From Citrus sinensis (Eukaryota; Streptophyta; Magnoliopsida; Sapindales; Rutaceae), in NCBI RefSeq assembly GCF_022201045.2, contig NC_068564.1, positions 33,261,001-33,325,000 on the forward strand: DNA of 64,000 nt, given 5' to 3'. The translations under genes and the position numbers were made by a program. Under the pieces are notes generated by a model that was given only the letters and a program-made list of their open reading frames with translations, ran no database searches and had not been told where the DNA came from. Positions 40,569-51,580 of the stretch are shown in pieces (the first letter of the stretch is position 1; the number at the start of each line of letters is the position of its first letter).

Positions 40569-42128
40569 TATGTACGTACATGGACGTATCTGAATCTTTT
40601 GTGCCATTTGTTTCCTGCACAAGATTGCCTTGTTGCAATTTCCAGTCATCTGTGGTCTCTTTTGCTCCTCCTGAATCAGGATATGGATGGACTCGTTTAT
40701 GAAGTGAAGAAGACAACTTCTGTTGTATAGGAAACTCTCCATCCACCTGCATGCAATATATATAGCTTTAGCTCACTAGAAATTGGAATTAGGGTAGTGC
40801 TAGGAATATCCTAGCATTTGTGTCTTAACTTATGTTAGCACATGCATCTTGATGTGTTAATAATTAACTAATCTAATGTGATGAAAACTGTCAATATATA
40901 AATAAAAATAAAATACACGTTTCCAATTTTCCATTTTATATTACATTAATTACTATCTGGACAACTGTATTATATTTGTGATTTATTTTAGATTTTATTT
41001 TAAGGAGATTTTATTATAAGAAAAAAAAACAACTTTTGGCTCACCGGGGTATATTCATCGTCGTTAGGGCCTCTTCCGTAGCTCAACTTCCCATGAAGCA
41101 TAGCTTCTGCTGCAGCATTCTCATTACGAACAATTTTGTTTTCATCTTCTATATTAAACTCATGTTCAATGTCATCAATATCCTCTTCATCTGCATCTCC
41201 CTCCACCCTCGGGCTCCCTTAATTCACATCATTTAGTTTATACGACAATGAATTAGAAAGTTTGCAGCTTTATTAAATGTTTTCAATAAGTCGTAAGTGC
41301 TTCCCAAAAGTGCATTTTGGGTGTTCATTTTTAGTTAGTACCTTTGATACGTTTGTATCTAGTCTTGCATTGAGGGCAGAGTTGTGTTCCTTCTCTTCTT
41401 TCATATTCATAGCATGGCCTACACACTGGAAAGCCACACTCTTCGCAAGCCAGAAACAAGTCTCCATTAGCCATTTTGCCAATCTCATCTCCACATATCT
41501 CACAAACTTGACCATCCAAACTTTTCCAAGGCTTTGGCTACAACAATCCAAAGAATTACAACATATTATTCAACATTAACTAAAAAAGAAATTGTTCGAC
41601 CCAAAAATTTTAATTGTTTGGTGAAGGCTCGAAAATAGAACGTAGGACAACTAATTATCAACCATATCTATTACAAACTTTTGCACTTTTTTCCCCATTT
41701 TTTCAATTAATAATTAGATATCTATCGAGACTATGTATGAATTAGGTATGTTTTCTCTCCATACAATACACATAATTAAAAAAATTAGTTTATAAATATA
41801 AAAAAATAGACTTAAATTTATATTATTTTTCAATTTTTTAAGAATATATAGATTTAAGAACACACAGTTTGATTGTTTTTGTTATAAGAAATCCATTCAA
41901 TAAGATACACTATCGAGCATGTTATCCTATTATAAATAATATATAAAATTCAGTTGATACGTATATTTTTGTTTTACAAAACAAGTTTACAAATTAAACA
42001 TGACTAAAGTAAGCTCTAACTTACTATCTAGGATTGATTAATTAATTAATTACCTCCTCATGGTTGTGAATGAGAACAAGCTCATTGCGGTTGTGAGAGC
42101 CTGCAAATAGTATAGCATTGGCTGCCAT
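36475..42128 (-). CDS. CESA7: Cellulose synthase catalytic subunit, CESA7 (IRX3) type, diverged tandem copy A
   Basis: Twelve exons (42054-42128, 41342-41537, 41045-41217, 40580-40746, 40111-40377, 39254-39599, 38803-39066, 38234-38446, 37865-38078, 37575-37771, 37141-37494, 36475-37056) close in frame to 1015 residues. The RING-like zinc finger ([17 protein letters not shown] ... CPQCKTRYK) has all its cysteines. Catalytic motifs are intact: DDG ~346, DCD ~513, TED ~713 and QALRW ~753. FTVTFK and the C-terminal helices with the end KQCGINC are present. It adds glucose from UDP-glucose to beta-1,4-glucan at the plasma membrane; CESA7 works with CESA4 and CESA8 in secondary walls. Against copy B it has a shorter hypervariable region 1 and one intron fewer. 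Unusual substitutions include [11 protein letters not shown] (usually SCGYED) and [15 protein letters not shown] (usually [14 protein letters not shown]). Nothing disables it, but it is clearly less constrained. Confidence 0.93.
40536..40565. repeat. AAT trinucleotide microsatellite in intron 4 of CESA7 copy A
   Basis: About ten AAT/TAA units in a row, next to the exon 4 donor. Confidence 0.85.
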
Positions 42129-42265
42129 TGCATGCAGATCAAAATTAATTGAAGAATAAATTAATAATACTCAAATGGTCTGATAGTGTGGTTTGTGCTG
42201 AAAGCATGCATGGGGTTTATATAATGCATGGGCGAAGGTAAAACGTAAGATTCTGAATATCTTTC

Positions 42266-42272
42266 ACCTAAT
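42266..42272 (+). promoter_or_regulatory. SMRE/M46RE-like MYB motif (ACCTAAT) in the CESA7 copy A promoter
   Basis: It fits ACC(A/T)A(A/C)(C/T), the site bound by the secondary-wall MYB46/MYB83 regulators, 138 bp upstream of the start codon. A seven-base match can occur by chance. Confidence 0.3.
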
Positions 42273-43990
42273 TAAATGTCCAAATAAGATGTGATTTTTG
42301 TTGCAAAGTCACAATTAATGCCTTGAAATTAAGCTTTCATGATCTATTTTTACAGGTAATGGATGCCCAAATCAAATTTTATAGTGTCCACATATTGCAA
42401 CAACGCCGACGGGTTTATAAATAAATGATGATAATTGGATTAATTATTCGTGATCCAGTATTAATTACTTGTAATTAGTAAATAGAAAGAACCCAATACA
42501 TATATTATCGTATAGCTTGCTAGTGTTTACAGACATGCATTTACAATTTTTAATTTTTATTTCAACCTTATATGATTTTTTTTCTGGGGACTAATTGCTA
42601 GGCAAATGTACATAAACTTGAAGGAAAAGATCAATTGAAAACTCTCATATGAATCAATTCAATTGAAAGCTGATAATTATCAGAAAAGTCCACATCTAAC
42701 CATGTAATCGGAACGAACCTTCGTGGATCATCTTGAAATAAACTTTTTAACTTCACAACTAGTTATCACAAAAATAAAAATTAACCTTACAACTAATAAT
42801 GATTTGCATAAATTAACTTCTCAACTAACATGACCCATGAATCTAATTAGGATATACCTGTCGGGCTAATTAAGCCTTTTAAAAATATATATATATGATT
42901 TATAACGGCCCTTTTTTTGTTATTAGAGTTTGCAACTCAAAAAAAAATGCATATTTAGTTAGGGGAGTTCATGATTTATAAATTAGTACATGAATTCTCT
43001 TGCTAGTGATATGAGACGTTACATAAATAATATTCAAATGATGATAATTCCCATTATATATCACAAAAAATTTATAAAAAAAAAAAAGAAAAAAAAAACG
43101 AAAACTAAGCACTCCCATTATTATTGGTGAGTGGGTGCACTTCATCCGTTCAAGCTCTCATGGGGAGCTCTTTGAACTTTTTTCAAGAAAGTATAGAGTA
43201 TTGCTAGATTTTTTATCATTATCATTATTGGAAATACATTTTTGTGGTAGTCTTAATAAGATTTTAGTTTGCACTATAAAAGTATCTATCTAGAGTCTCA
43301 TTAAACTCTAGATTATAATATATTTATAAAATAAAAGTATACAAAAAATAAATAATAACAAATTATAAACTTAAATTTTGTTCGAGAAAATCTAAATTAT
43401 GAAAGAATCTTGATCCTATAAGGCACATCAAGGGGAAATTAATTTGCTTTCATTTGCCAAAAAAGGTAGTTTGGTTTTGTCAGAAATTATTATATTACAA
43501 ATCACATTAGCATCGCAGAATGATTCAGCCAATCCTTTCATTATCCCAATATCTATAAAAGTTGCATAGAAAACAAAAAGTTACTTTCAGAAATTGCAAT
43601 CCCACCCACTTGAACACTTGAGCGTGTAACAGGAACTATAAGGTTTCAACTGATCAACTTTCTAGCCTCCGGATGGAAATGGAGCCTTTCGCGAACTTGT
43701 ATATATGGAGAGAAAAATATCAGAATGGTAACTTTGCTAACCCTATGACGAGCAATATGATCAATCCTCAACTTGTTTCGGTGCATATGTATTGGTGGAT
43801 ATTACATGCATTGCTTTAAAACTGCAATGCTTGTGCTTTGAATTTTTTATGAAGTTGATAGTGTTCTGTTTCTTTTATCAGTTGATAGCATCACTGAGAA
43901 ATTTAACATTCTGCACTCGCGATGATTATTTATGTGGTCATCTGAATTTTGTCGCGAATTTCGCTGATAGTGTTTTGATTAAATCTTTAT

Positions 43991-44107
43991 TGCTTGTTTC
44001 TGTGTTAAGCTGTTAACCAAGAAGCTGTCAGGATTTCTTGAATTTGCATTTGAAGTTTACTGGGGATTGGCAAACACGCGCAGTTAAGCTCCAGGCCTAT
44101 GGGATGG
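43991..44107 (+). repeat. Diverged direct repeat, unit 1
   Basis: Shares TGTTTCT, ACCAAGAAGCT, GGATTGG and GCCTATG-GGATGG in the same order with 44622-44737; overall identity is roughly two thirds by eye. Confidence 0.6.
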
Positions 44108-44621
44108 TAAATATTTTGTTTTTTCCGGTGTGTTAATGAAATTTTATTATGCTGTTGCTAATGTTATCAGAAAATAGTTTGCAAATATTTAACATCTATG
44201 CCTCATTTGCTTACTTCGAATCATGTGGAGCCGCCCAAAGTCTGACTTATAGGAAATAAGAAATTTCAAAGATTCTATAACGACATGTAGCTTAGAGTCT
44301 GAACGCCATTTCGTATTAGTGTGCTAAAAGCATCTGCCATGTCATCTAAAGATCATATTATAAATGACAAGTCATGCAATACTTTCTCAAAGTAGAACAT
44401 TTACTACATGTCATCTATGTAACAAAACATGATCCAACATGCAATCGATATGTCATACAATATCCATAAATGTGTACAATATGGCATCCATATGATGAAA
44501 TTATAAAAGACATGTACATAAGAGATGTTTCTTTGATACAAATTAGTAAAGCACTCATTGATTGAGTGTCGAGCATCTCCTCACTTTATTTATTAAGGGA
44601 GTACGGACATATTTGATTTTA

Positions 44622-44737
44622 TTACCTGTTTCTTTGTTCACCAAGAAGCTTATCTTGATTTATCAAAGTTCACATTAGAAGTTTTCAACAGGATTGGAAA
44701 AACAGTGAAGCTATATGCAACATGCCTATGAGGATGG
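44622..44737 (+). repeat. Diverged direct repeat, unit 2
   Basis: Partner of 43991-44107 in the same orientation, about 630 bp away. Neither unit keeps a long open frame. Confidence 0.6.
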
Positions 44738-45467
44738 TTTTTTCTTTATTTTTACTATAATTCTTTCTTTACTTTTTTGTTTTTATTGTTACTATAAATT
44801 TTTTTCCCCCACACGTGCTCGTGTTTTAATTAAATTTTTGTTTGTTGCTGGTTGCCTGCTAATAATGTTCATCAGAGTTTCTGCATTTGTTTTACATCTA
44901 GGCTTAAAGTCTCTTCAGTATTCTTATTTGCTTAGTTCATACTGTATGGAGCTGAACTCAATAATGCCGAATTCGTCATTCATCATATTTGTTACAAGTT
45001 ATCTGAAAAGTCAATTTATGCTCAAGTAGATGATTTTTTATGCCTTTTGTTATTCATCAAAAACAAAGGGTGCTTTCAGAATTATTAACATTGTCATTTT
45101 CTGCATTCAGCTTACAATAATAATCACGAGTTATGAGTGTATGAAGAATGTTAAAGGTTTTGGATAGGTGAATTAATCAGAGAAGATGCAGAGTCTGAAG
45201 AATTAGAAAATGCTAAGAATGAAAAAGTACCAGAAGCAGTGTGCCGTTAAATTCAATTACAAAACTTGGTAAAATACAAAATATATGCTACACCCAAAAA
45301 AAAAAAAAAAATCACTCTAGCTTTATTCCTTTCTCGTGCATCTCCCATATATATATATATATTTTTGGTTCAAACATGACATACCGCGTACTTGCAAGCA
45401 AAGAATGTACATGCAGTGCCTAGAGAAGCATAGACCAGAGAAGAATCAAAACAAAATGAAATCCATT

Positions 45468-48400
45468 TCAGCAGTTGATTCCACATTTTGTGGTGGCAGG
45501 TCCTTTTGTCTTCATCACAAATGGATCGATTCGAACCCAGAGCAAGGAGAAGATTGAGGCCAAGAGAATTGACCAAATGACGACAATGGTCGGCGTCCTG
45601 TTCTGCCTCCCCATAAGACCCTTGAGGAAAGGGTAAAGATGAAGAATCACCCAAAAGGCGAAAAAGAGCTTTCCGAATAGAGGCCCCCAAGATTGGTAGC
45701 CATTGTTGATGGCATCTGAGATACCGGCAACAACACCAACAAGGTTGATTATTAGGACTGTGGTTGGAGGAATTAAGAGAGTTGTCCATTTGAATGAGTA
45801 TAGTTCTCCAAACTCCTCGTCTTCATCTGTTGCCTTTGATGTGACAGTGAAGTTAGTGTCAATTCCAGCTAAAATCTTGAGAAGACCTTGGACAACGGCA
45901 AAAAGATGTGCAGAAATGCCACCAATGACCCAGAACTGCTCATTTCTCCACCATTCCTCAATACTCACTCCACTCCATCTCAGCTCAAGAATGCCCGTTG
46001 TGAAGATTGAGATAAATAGAGCAATGAAGAAGAGACTTGCAAAAGTGCTTATCTGGATGGTGCAAACAATAAGTTTATTAGCAAAAAATGAGGAACCACT
46101 CTCAAGCAGCTTTTGAACATATGGAAAATTCAGAATGAATATGTTACCTCTGGCATGATGAATTTATCTGTGAGCAAGCAGATGGCTGGTAAGACACAGT
46201 AAGCTAGAAGCGGTATGGAGGTAAAAGGATAAATGGTTGTGTTGACATAGGCAAATCTCTCAAGAAACCTGAGATTTCCACCCTTGTAGCCATACCAGAC
46301 AGGACTGTGTCTACTGAAGAAGATCTCAACAGACCCAAGTGCCCATCGAAGCACTTGATTGAGCCTATCTGACAAGTTGATAGGAGCTGAACCCTTAAAT
46401 GCAGCCCTCTTTGGCATACAGTAAATGGACCTCCAGCCACGGCAATGCATCTTGAATCCCGTTAGAATATCCTCTGTAATTGAACCATAAATCCAACCCA
46501 ACTGCAAATACGAAAGTGACCAAAATGTTCAGAAGCACAATCATGAATAAAATCACTCAGGTTGTAGCAGTTGATATATTACCTCAGTACCCCATTCAGT
46601 TTTGTCTTCATAGCCACAGCTGATGACATGAATGGCTTCTTTGAGCAAGGATGCTGGACTTGAGGAAGGAGGGACGCCACCTTGCTCCATCAAAGTTGAA
46701 GTCACAAAAATTGCTGACTGTCCAAATTTCTTCTCAAAATTCATCTGGGACATTAACAACTCCTTGTCGTCATCCATTCCTACTAATACAAATTTCAAGT
46801 TCAAGTTAGGCAAGTAGAGAATCAAATAGTAAGAAACTTGGAGATAATTAAATCAGTAAGATTTCTGAAACCTCCGAGGTTTGCATTCTCTCCATTTGCA
46901 CTATGCTTGGAATACTTCTTCTTTCGGCGTCCAAAACATGGGCAGCAGTCACAGCTAACCATCTTCGGGCGCTTAGGACCTTTTGGTGGTTCATAACCAT
47001 ATAAAGCTTGCCTTCTGAAAACACATCCAGTACCCACATAAACTGGACCCTGGATGCCATCTAGACCTCTCATATTAATCTGCAACACACAGAATTCAGA
47101 AGCTAATTTATCTTATTTTTACACAACCAAGAGGGCTAAATAGATGTAGAATTTCTCAGGCTTACATCAAAGAAGACTGTGTTTCTGTTGGCATAACGAT
47201 CGTGTCTATCAATACCATCGAATCTCTGAGGGAACTGGACGTAGCAAACCTTCCTTCCAGTTTGTGGATCCATCAAGAAACACATGGATTCCCGCACAGC
47301 CTTGCTGTTGTTGACATAATGATCACAATCCAAGTTCAGCATGAAAGGGGCATTTGTAAGAACTCCAGAGACGCGAACCTGGAGATGGAAGGAATTAAAA
47401 GAGTTATTAATTAATACTGGACTAGTGGCTAAATTTAGTTCAGGGGTGAAGAAGTATGATTTCTTTACCAAGGCATTCATGGCACCGGCTTTTTTGTGGT
47501 GTTGGAAACCAGGCCTTTTCTCACGAGACACGTAAACAAGGCGTGGCAGTTCATTTCCTTCAGCATCATGGCCTCCACTTTGACCCAGAAATACTTGAAT
47601 CATACCAGGGTGATCCCTAGTATTGTTTCCTGGCCATGGTGTCCCATCTGGCATAATCCACCCCTCTGGAGGAATCTTTGAGGCCCTTGCTACAATAGCG
47701 TTTATCCTAACCTTGAATTCTTCATATTCTCTCTGCCAAAGATCAGTTAACAATCAAACTTCCGTACAATAGCTCCTAGAAAAAGTTGAAATCAGACGAA
47801 ATTGATGGAATTGCAACAAACCTTCATTGCTCGGCGCTCCTTAACAAATGTAGGCTGGACTTTGTCCTTGAGATAATCAACCTTCAGAGTGAAGTACATC
47901 TCAGGAGCTCGTGGCTCTATGGCAAACTTCTTACAGAATGGTACCCATTTTCGAGCAAATTCAGCTGTTTCAGCCAGGGCATCAAAGGTGATAATGGAAG
48001 CACCATCATCGGAAATATAGCATGAGATCTTATCAACTGGATAGTCCATAGCCAAAATTGACAAAACTGTGTTAGCTGTGACAAGCGGGGGTTCCTTCAA
48101 AGGATCCACTGTACTGACAAAGATATCCACTGGAGCAAGCATATTGGGTTCACCTTCCCTCTCATACCTACATTACAAATTTATCAGCAGCCAAAGAAAG
48201 TGTGAATGGTGACTGTTGTAAAACATCTTAAGCTTTGCCGGTCTACTATTGTCTAAAATTAGCATACCTGAAGGACAGGCGATCAAGGTAGGTCTCACGA
48301 TCAATTGGGAACCATTTGGGAAACTGATCAAGAATCCAAGATATAGCAAACCAAATTTCACATATAACAGAAATTAGCCAGAGTCCAATAGCATCATGCA

Positions 48401-49849
48401 CTGGGTTCAAGATTCTATATCGGAAGAAGAAGGCTAGAATAACAAGCCGAGCAACAATCACCATCCTATAGGGGTTGATCTTGCTAGAGGCTATTGGAAC
48501 TTTTCTTGAGAGTGGCTGCCTAGCTTCATCTACCCTGCACCATTTGACACGTGAACATATAACCAAGCCTCAAAATTGAATTCAAATTAGCAGCAATTTT
48601 GCACAATTTGTAACAGTATGCAATACGATAGAGATAAGTTTAGGCCAATACATGGCCATATCTGGGTCATTTGCATCATCAGTTTCAGGACCGAGATTCC
48701 CTTGCTGCATTTTCCAGTCATCCATCCTGTCTTTCCATCCTCCCTCTTTCCTTTCATCCCATCTTGCACTTCCTGTTTGATACAAATACATACAATTCAA
48801 AACGTAGTGTTAAAAATCTAATAGGAAAAATAGAAAATAACATGACACTATACTAGTTGAAGATTGGCATATCAACTACATAATGAAGAATAAGAACGAT
48901 CGATGGATTATTTACCAGGTTCAGACACAGGATACGGATGCACTCGTTTATGAAGTGAAGAAGACAACATTTGATCTCCATGACCATAAGCTCCTACTGG
49001 GAACTCTCCACTCACCTGCATGAATGAAGATGTTTAATTAACTATGATCTTAGAGATGTAAGGAATCCTTACAATGAAAGAAGACCAATTTGCTTACCGG
49101 TCTGGATCGACCACCAGCTATAACTGGTGGGAATTGAGAGTTTTCATCACTATCAGGCCCTCTTCCATAGCTCATCTTCCCATGAAGCATATCTGCTACA
49201 TGCTTCTCCTTGTTCTTTTCATCTTCGATGTTAAACTCGTGTTCAATATCGTCAATATCCTCTTCATCTTCGTCTCCCTCCACTCTTGGACTCCCTTCGC
49301 ATCAACAAATAAAATAAAGAAAAATCAGATTCTGCTTTCTTGTTGCACAAGCTATGTTCATAAAGATTTCAAAAATGTTGCGACTGTTCGTCTCTTTGTT
49401 GGTTTATTATTACCTTTAAGACGCTTGTATCTAGTCTTACACTGAGGGCAGACTTGAGTTCCTTCTCTTCGTTCATACTCATAGCACGGCCGGCACACTG
49501 GAAAACCACACTCATTGCAGGCAACAAACAGGTCTCCATCCACAGTAAGGCCAATCTCATCGCCACATATCTCACAAACTTGAGCATCCAAATTCTTCAA
49601 TGGCTTAGGCTGCAGAAATAATAATAACCAAGACCAAAAGCCCAATTACATTAGCACTCCAACATAAACACAAAAGCACTATTTTATTTCCTTCTTTCCC
49701 TCATTTTTCTTTGAACAAATTAAATGAAATGTTTATAAAACGTCACTTAGTATGCTTGTTCATGTGGTGGTTACCTCTTCATGGTTATGAATGACAACAA
49801 GCTCATTGCGATTGTGAGACCCGGCGACAAGTCCGGCACTGGCTTCCAT
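45468..49849 (-). CDS. CESA7: Cellulose synthase catalytic subunit CESA7 (IRX3), canonical copy B
   Basis: Thirteen exons (49775-49849, 49414-49609, 49098-49294, 48916-49015, 48652-48772, 48268-48534, 47822-48167, 47469-47732, 47166-47378, 46872-47079, 46583-46779, 46148-46501, 45468-46052) close in frame to 1040 residues. The N-terminus [20 protein letters not shown] and the end TTKCGINC match CESA7/IRX3. The zinc finger [17 protein letters not shown] is complete. Catalytic motifs are DDG ~372, DCD ~539, TED ~737 and QVLRW ~777. Two N-terminal and about six C-terminal membrane helices surround the cytosolic glycosyltransferase domain. It is a subunit of the secondary-wall rosette with CESA4 and CESA8 (xylem, fibres). 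Compared with copy A it has an extra intron in hypervariable region 1 (48773-48915). Its sequence stays closer to the family consensus, so it is probably the ancestral-function copy. Confidence 0.96.
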
Positions 49850-51580
49850 GGTGGGGGAGAAAGTGAGCTGAGGGTGATGAAGTGAAGTCTATGGTGGTTA
49901 TATTTTGTGATGAAGAAATGTAACGTTGTGTTGTAGGACACAGCTAGCTAGCTAGATTGCTTGGAAACTGAGTATGTGTTGTTAGTTGCAGAGTCGCCAT
50001 TGCCCTCAAGTTAAGCTTCGTCTATTTTCCAACAACCATTTTTCCCTGCAGTTTGGCTCCCGGGTATTTCAACTTCCAACGACCAACTTACGAGGTTTTC
50101 ATTTAATATCTTTATCATATACATAGGACCCAAACAATATTTTTTTTACTCTTTTGGAAATAGCAATAATAATAATAATAATAATACTTGTTGCTATTAT
50201 TAATTTTAATTGATTGGAGTTCAATTATATCTTACGGCATTTAAGTTTATGGTTTTGAGAAAACATGTTCATGCCATACAGATACATCATATCCTACTCG
50301 TGATCACTCAATTTCTCAACAGGATTTTTCTTTAATATATTGAATCAACGTCCCTGTCGACGCTAAATAATTCAATTAATAAATATTTTTCCCTAAAATA
50401 GTACAATAGAATAGATCTCGGGTTTGTGTAGCCTGAGTGGAAAAATACCAACATAAAATTTATTAATATACACGTGCAGAAAATAAAAAATAACGTTTAA
50501 ATTAGGTGCCCGCAGCTGAGGGGGCCTATGACCACGCCCAACTTTATACTTCGCATATGGCGCCGTAGATCCATTGCTTTCTGCAGTTCTGTTAACGGTG
50601 CGAGAGCATGCTTGAAATTTAAGGACTTAAGACCTAAGTCAAGTTCAAATCATTAGGTACGTCGGTTGAAGCTTCTCCATCTAGATAGTCTAGCATCTCC
50701 TACTTACGAAATATTACCCAGATTAAATAACAAACACCCTGTTTCATTCACATTCACGTAACTATTGTCATATCGTTATTCCGAAAGATTGAAAATTTTT
50801 CCTTACAAATCTGTAGGTTGGGCATACACTATGTTCCAATTTGATAAAAGCAGTTCAACAGAAACTGTGAAAACCAAAAGGCAGTCCTTGCAGAATGTAA
50901 CATTCAGGATTTGGGTTCGTCAGGCACAAACACCTCCAGCAAATCAGCCAAGTCAGATGTCACGGCAAATTCACCATGCAACAATCAACAAGTGATATTT
51001 ATCATCGGTCCTCAAGCAACCATAAATCCCAAAAACTTAAAGAAATGCAGTGCAGGAACCATAACCCCACCATTCCCTATTGCTGCCAACAATATGGAAG
51101 ATTTTCATGTGCCAATGATGAAAATATAAATTCTAAGCCCAAGCTTTGATGTCCACTTGTTCATATTTCATATTCCAAAACCCTTAAATAGACACAATAA
51201 ATAGCTCAATAATCCACCAAGTCTTCTCTAAATAAGTTTACGGAACAAATACCACGACTGGTCATCTTGCATACAAAATTTTAAAAATTGTTCTTGCTTT
51301 CAGAACAGCCTCACAGGAAACATATACATGCCCATTTACTGAACCTTGTATGACGTCTTGATTGTCTAAAGAAAAAAGAAGTAATTGATCTATCAAATGT
51401 TACAACTATTCGATCTGAAAAAGCTGCTTATGTTATAGAATATCTAATAAATATGCCACACAGCTGTAACACACTAATTCTATACACGAATTTCAACGCA
51501 TCCCAGTCGAAAGGCACATATAAGGATTACCAGCCAATTTGTTATGTTGTCAAAACCCCACTTGGAATGGCTGAATGCAC
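49850..51580. other. Promoter of CESA7 copy B and 3' flank of the plastid IF3 gene
   Basis: The stretch next to 49850 is the promoter and leader of CESA7 copy B. An AAT microsatellite lies at 50163-50187 and a MYB-type motif at 50082. The right part should include the IF3 3' UTR. No other gene seen. Confidence 0.5.
50082..50088 (+). promoter_or_regulatory. SMRE/M46RE-like MYB motif (ACCAACT) in the CESA7 copy B promoter
   Basis: It fits ACC(A/T)A(A/C)(C/T), the binding site of secondary-wall MYB46/MYB83, 233 bp upstream of the start codon. Inferred from motif and position only. Confidence 0.35.

Larger units (their letters stand above)
42129..45467. other. Spacer between the two CESA7 genes: promoter of copy A and 3' flank of copy B
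   Basis: 3.3 kb of AT-rich DNA. Next to 42129 is the promoter of copy A, with an ACC(T/A)AA(T/C) MYB-type motif at 42266. At 43991-44107 and 44622-44737 there are two diverged direct copies of a segment of about 115 bp. A short open frame of 48 codons lies at 43673-43819 (plus) with no recognised domain. No other gene is supported. Confidence 0.5.
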
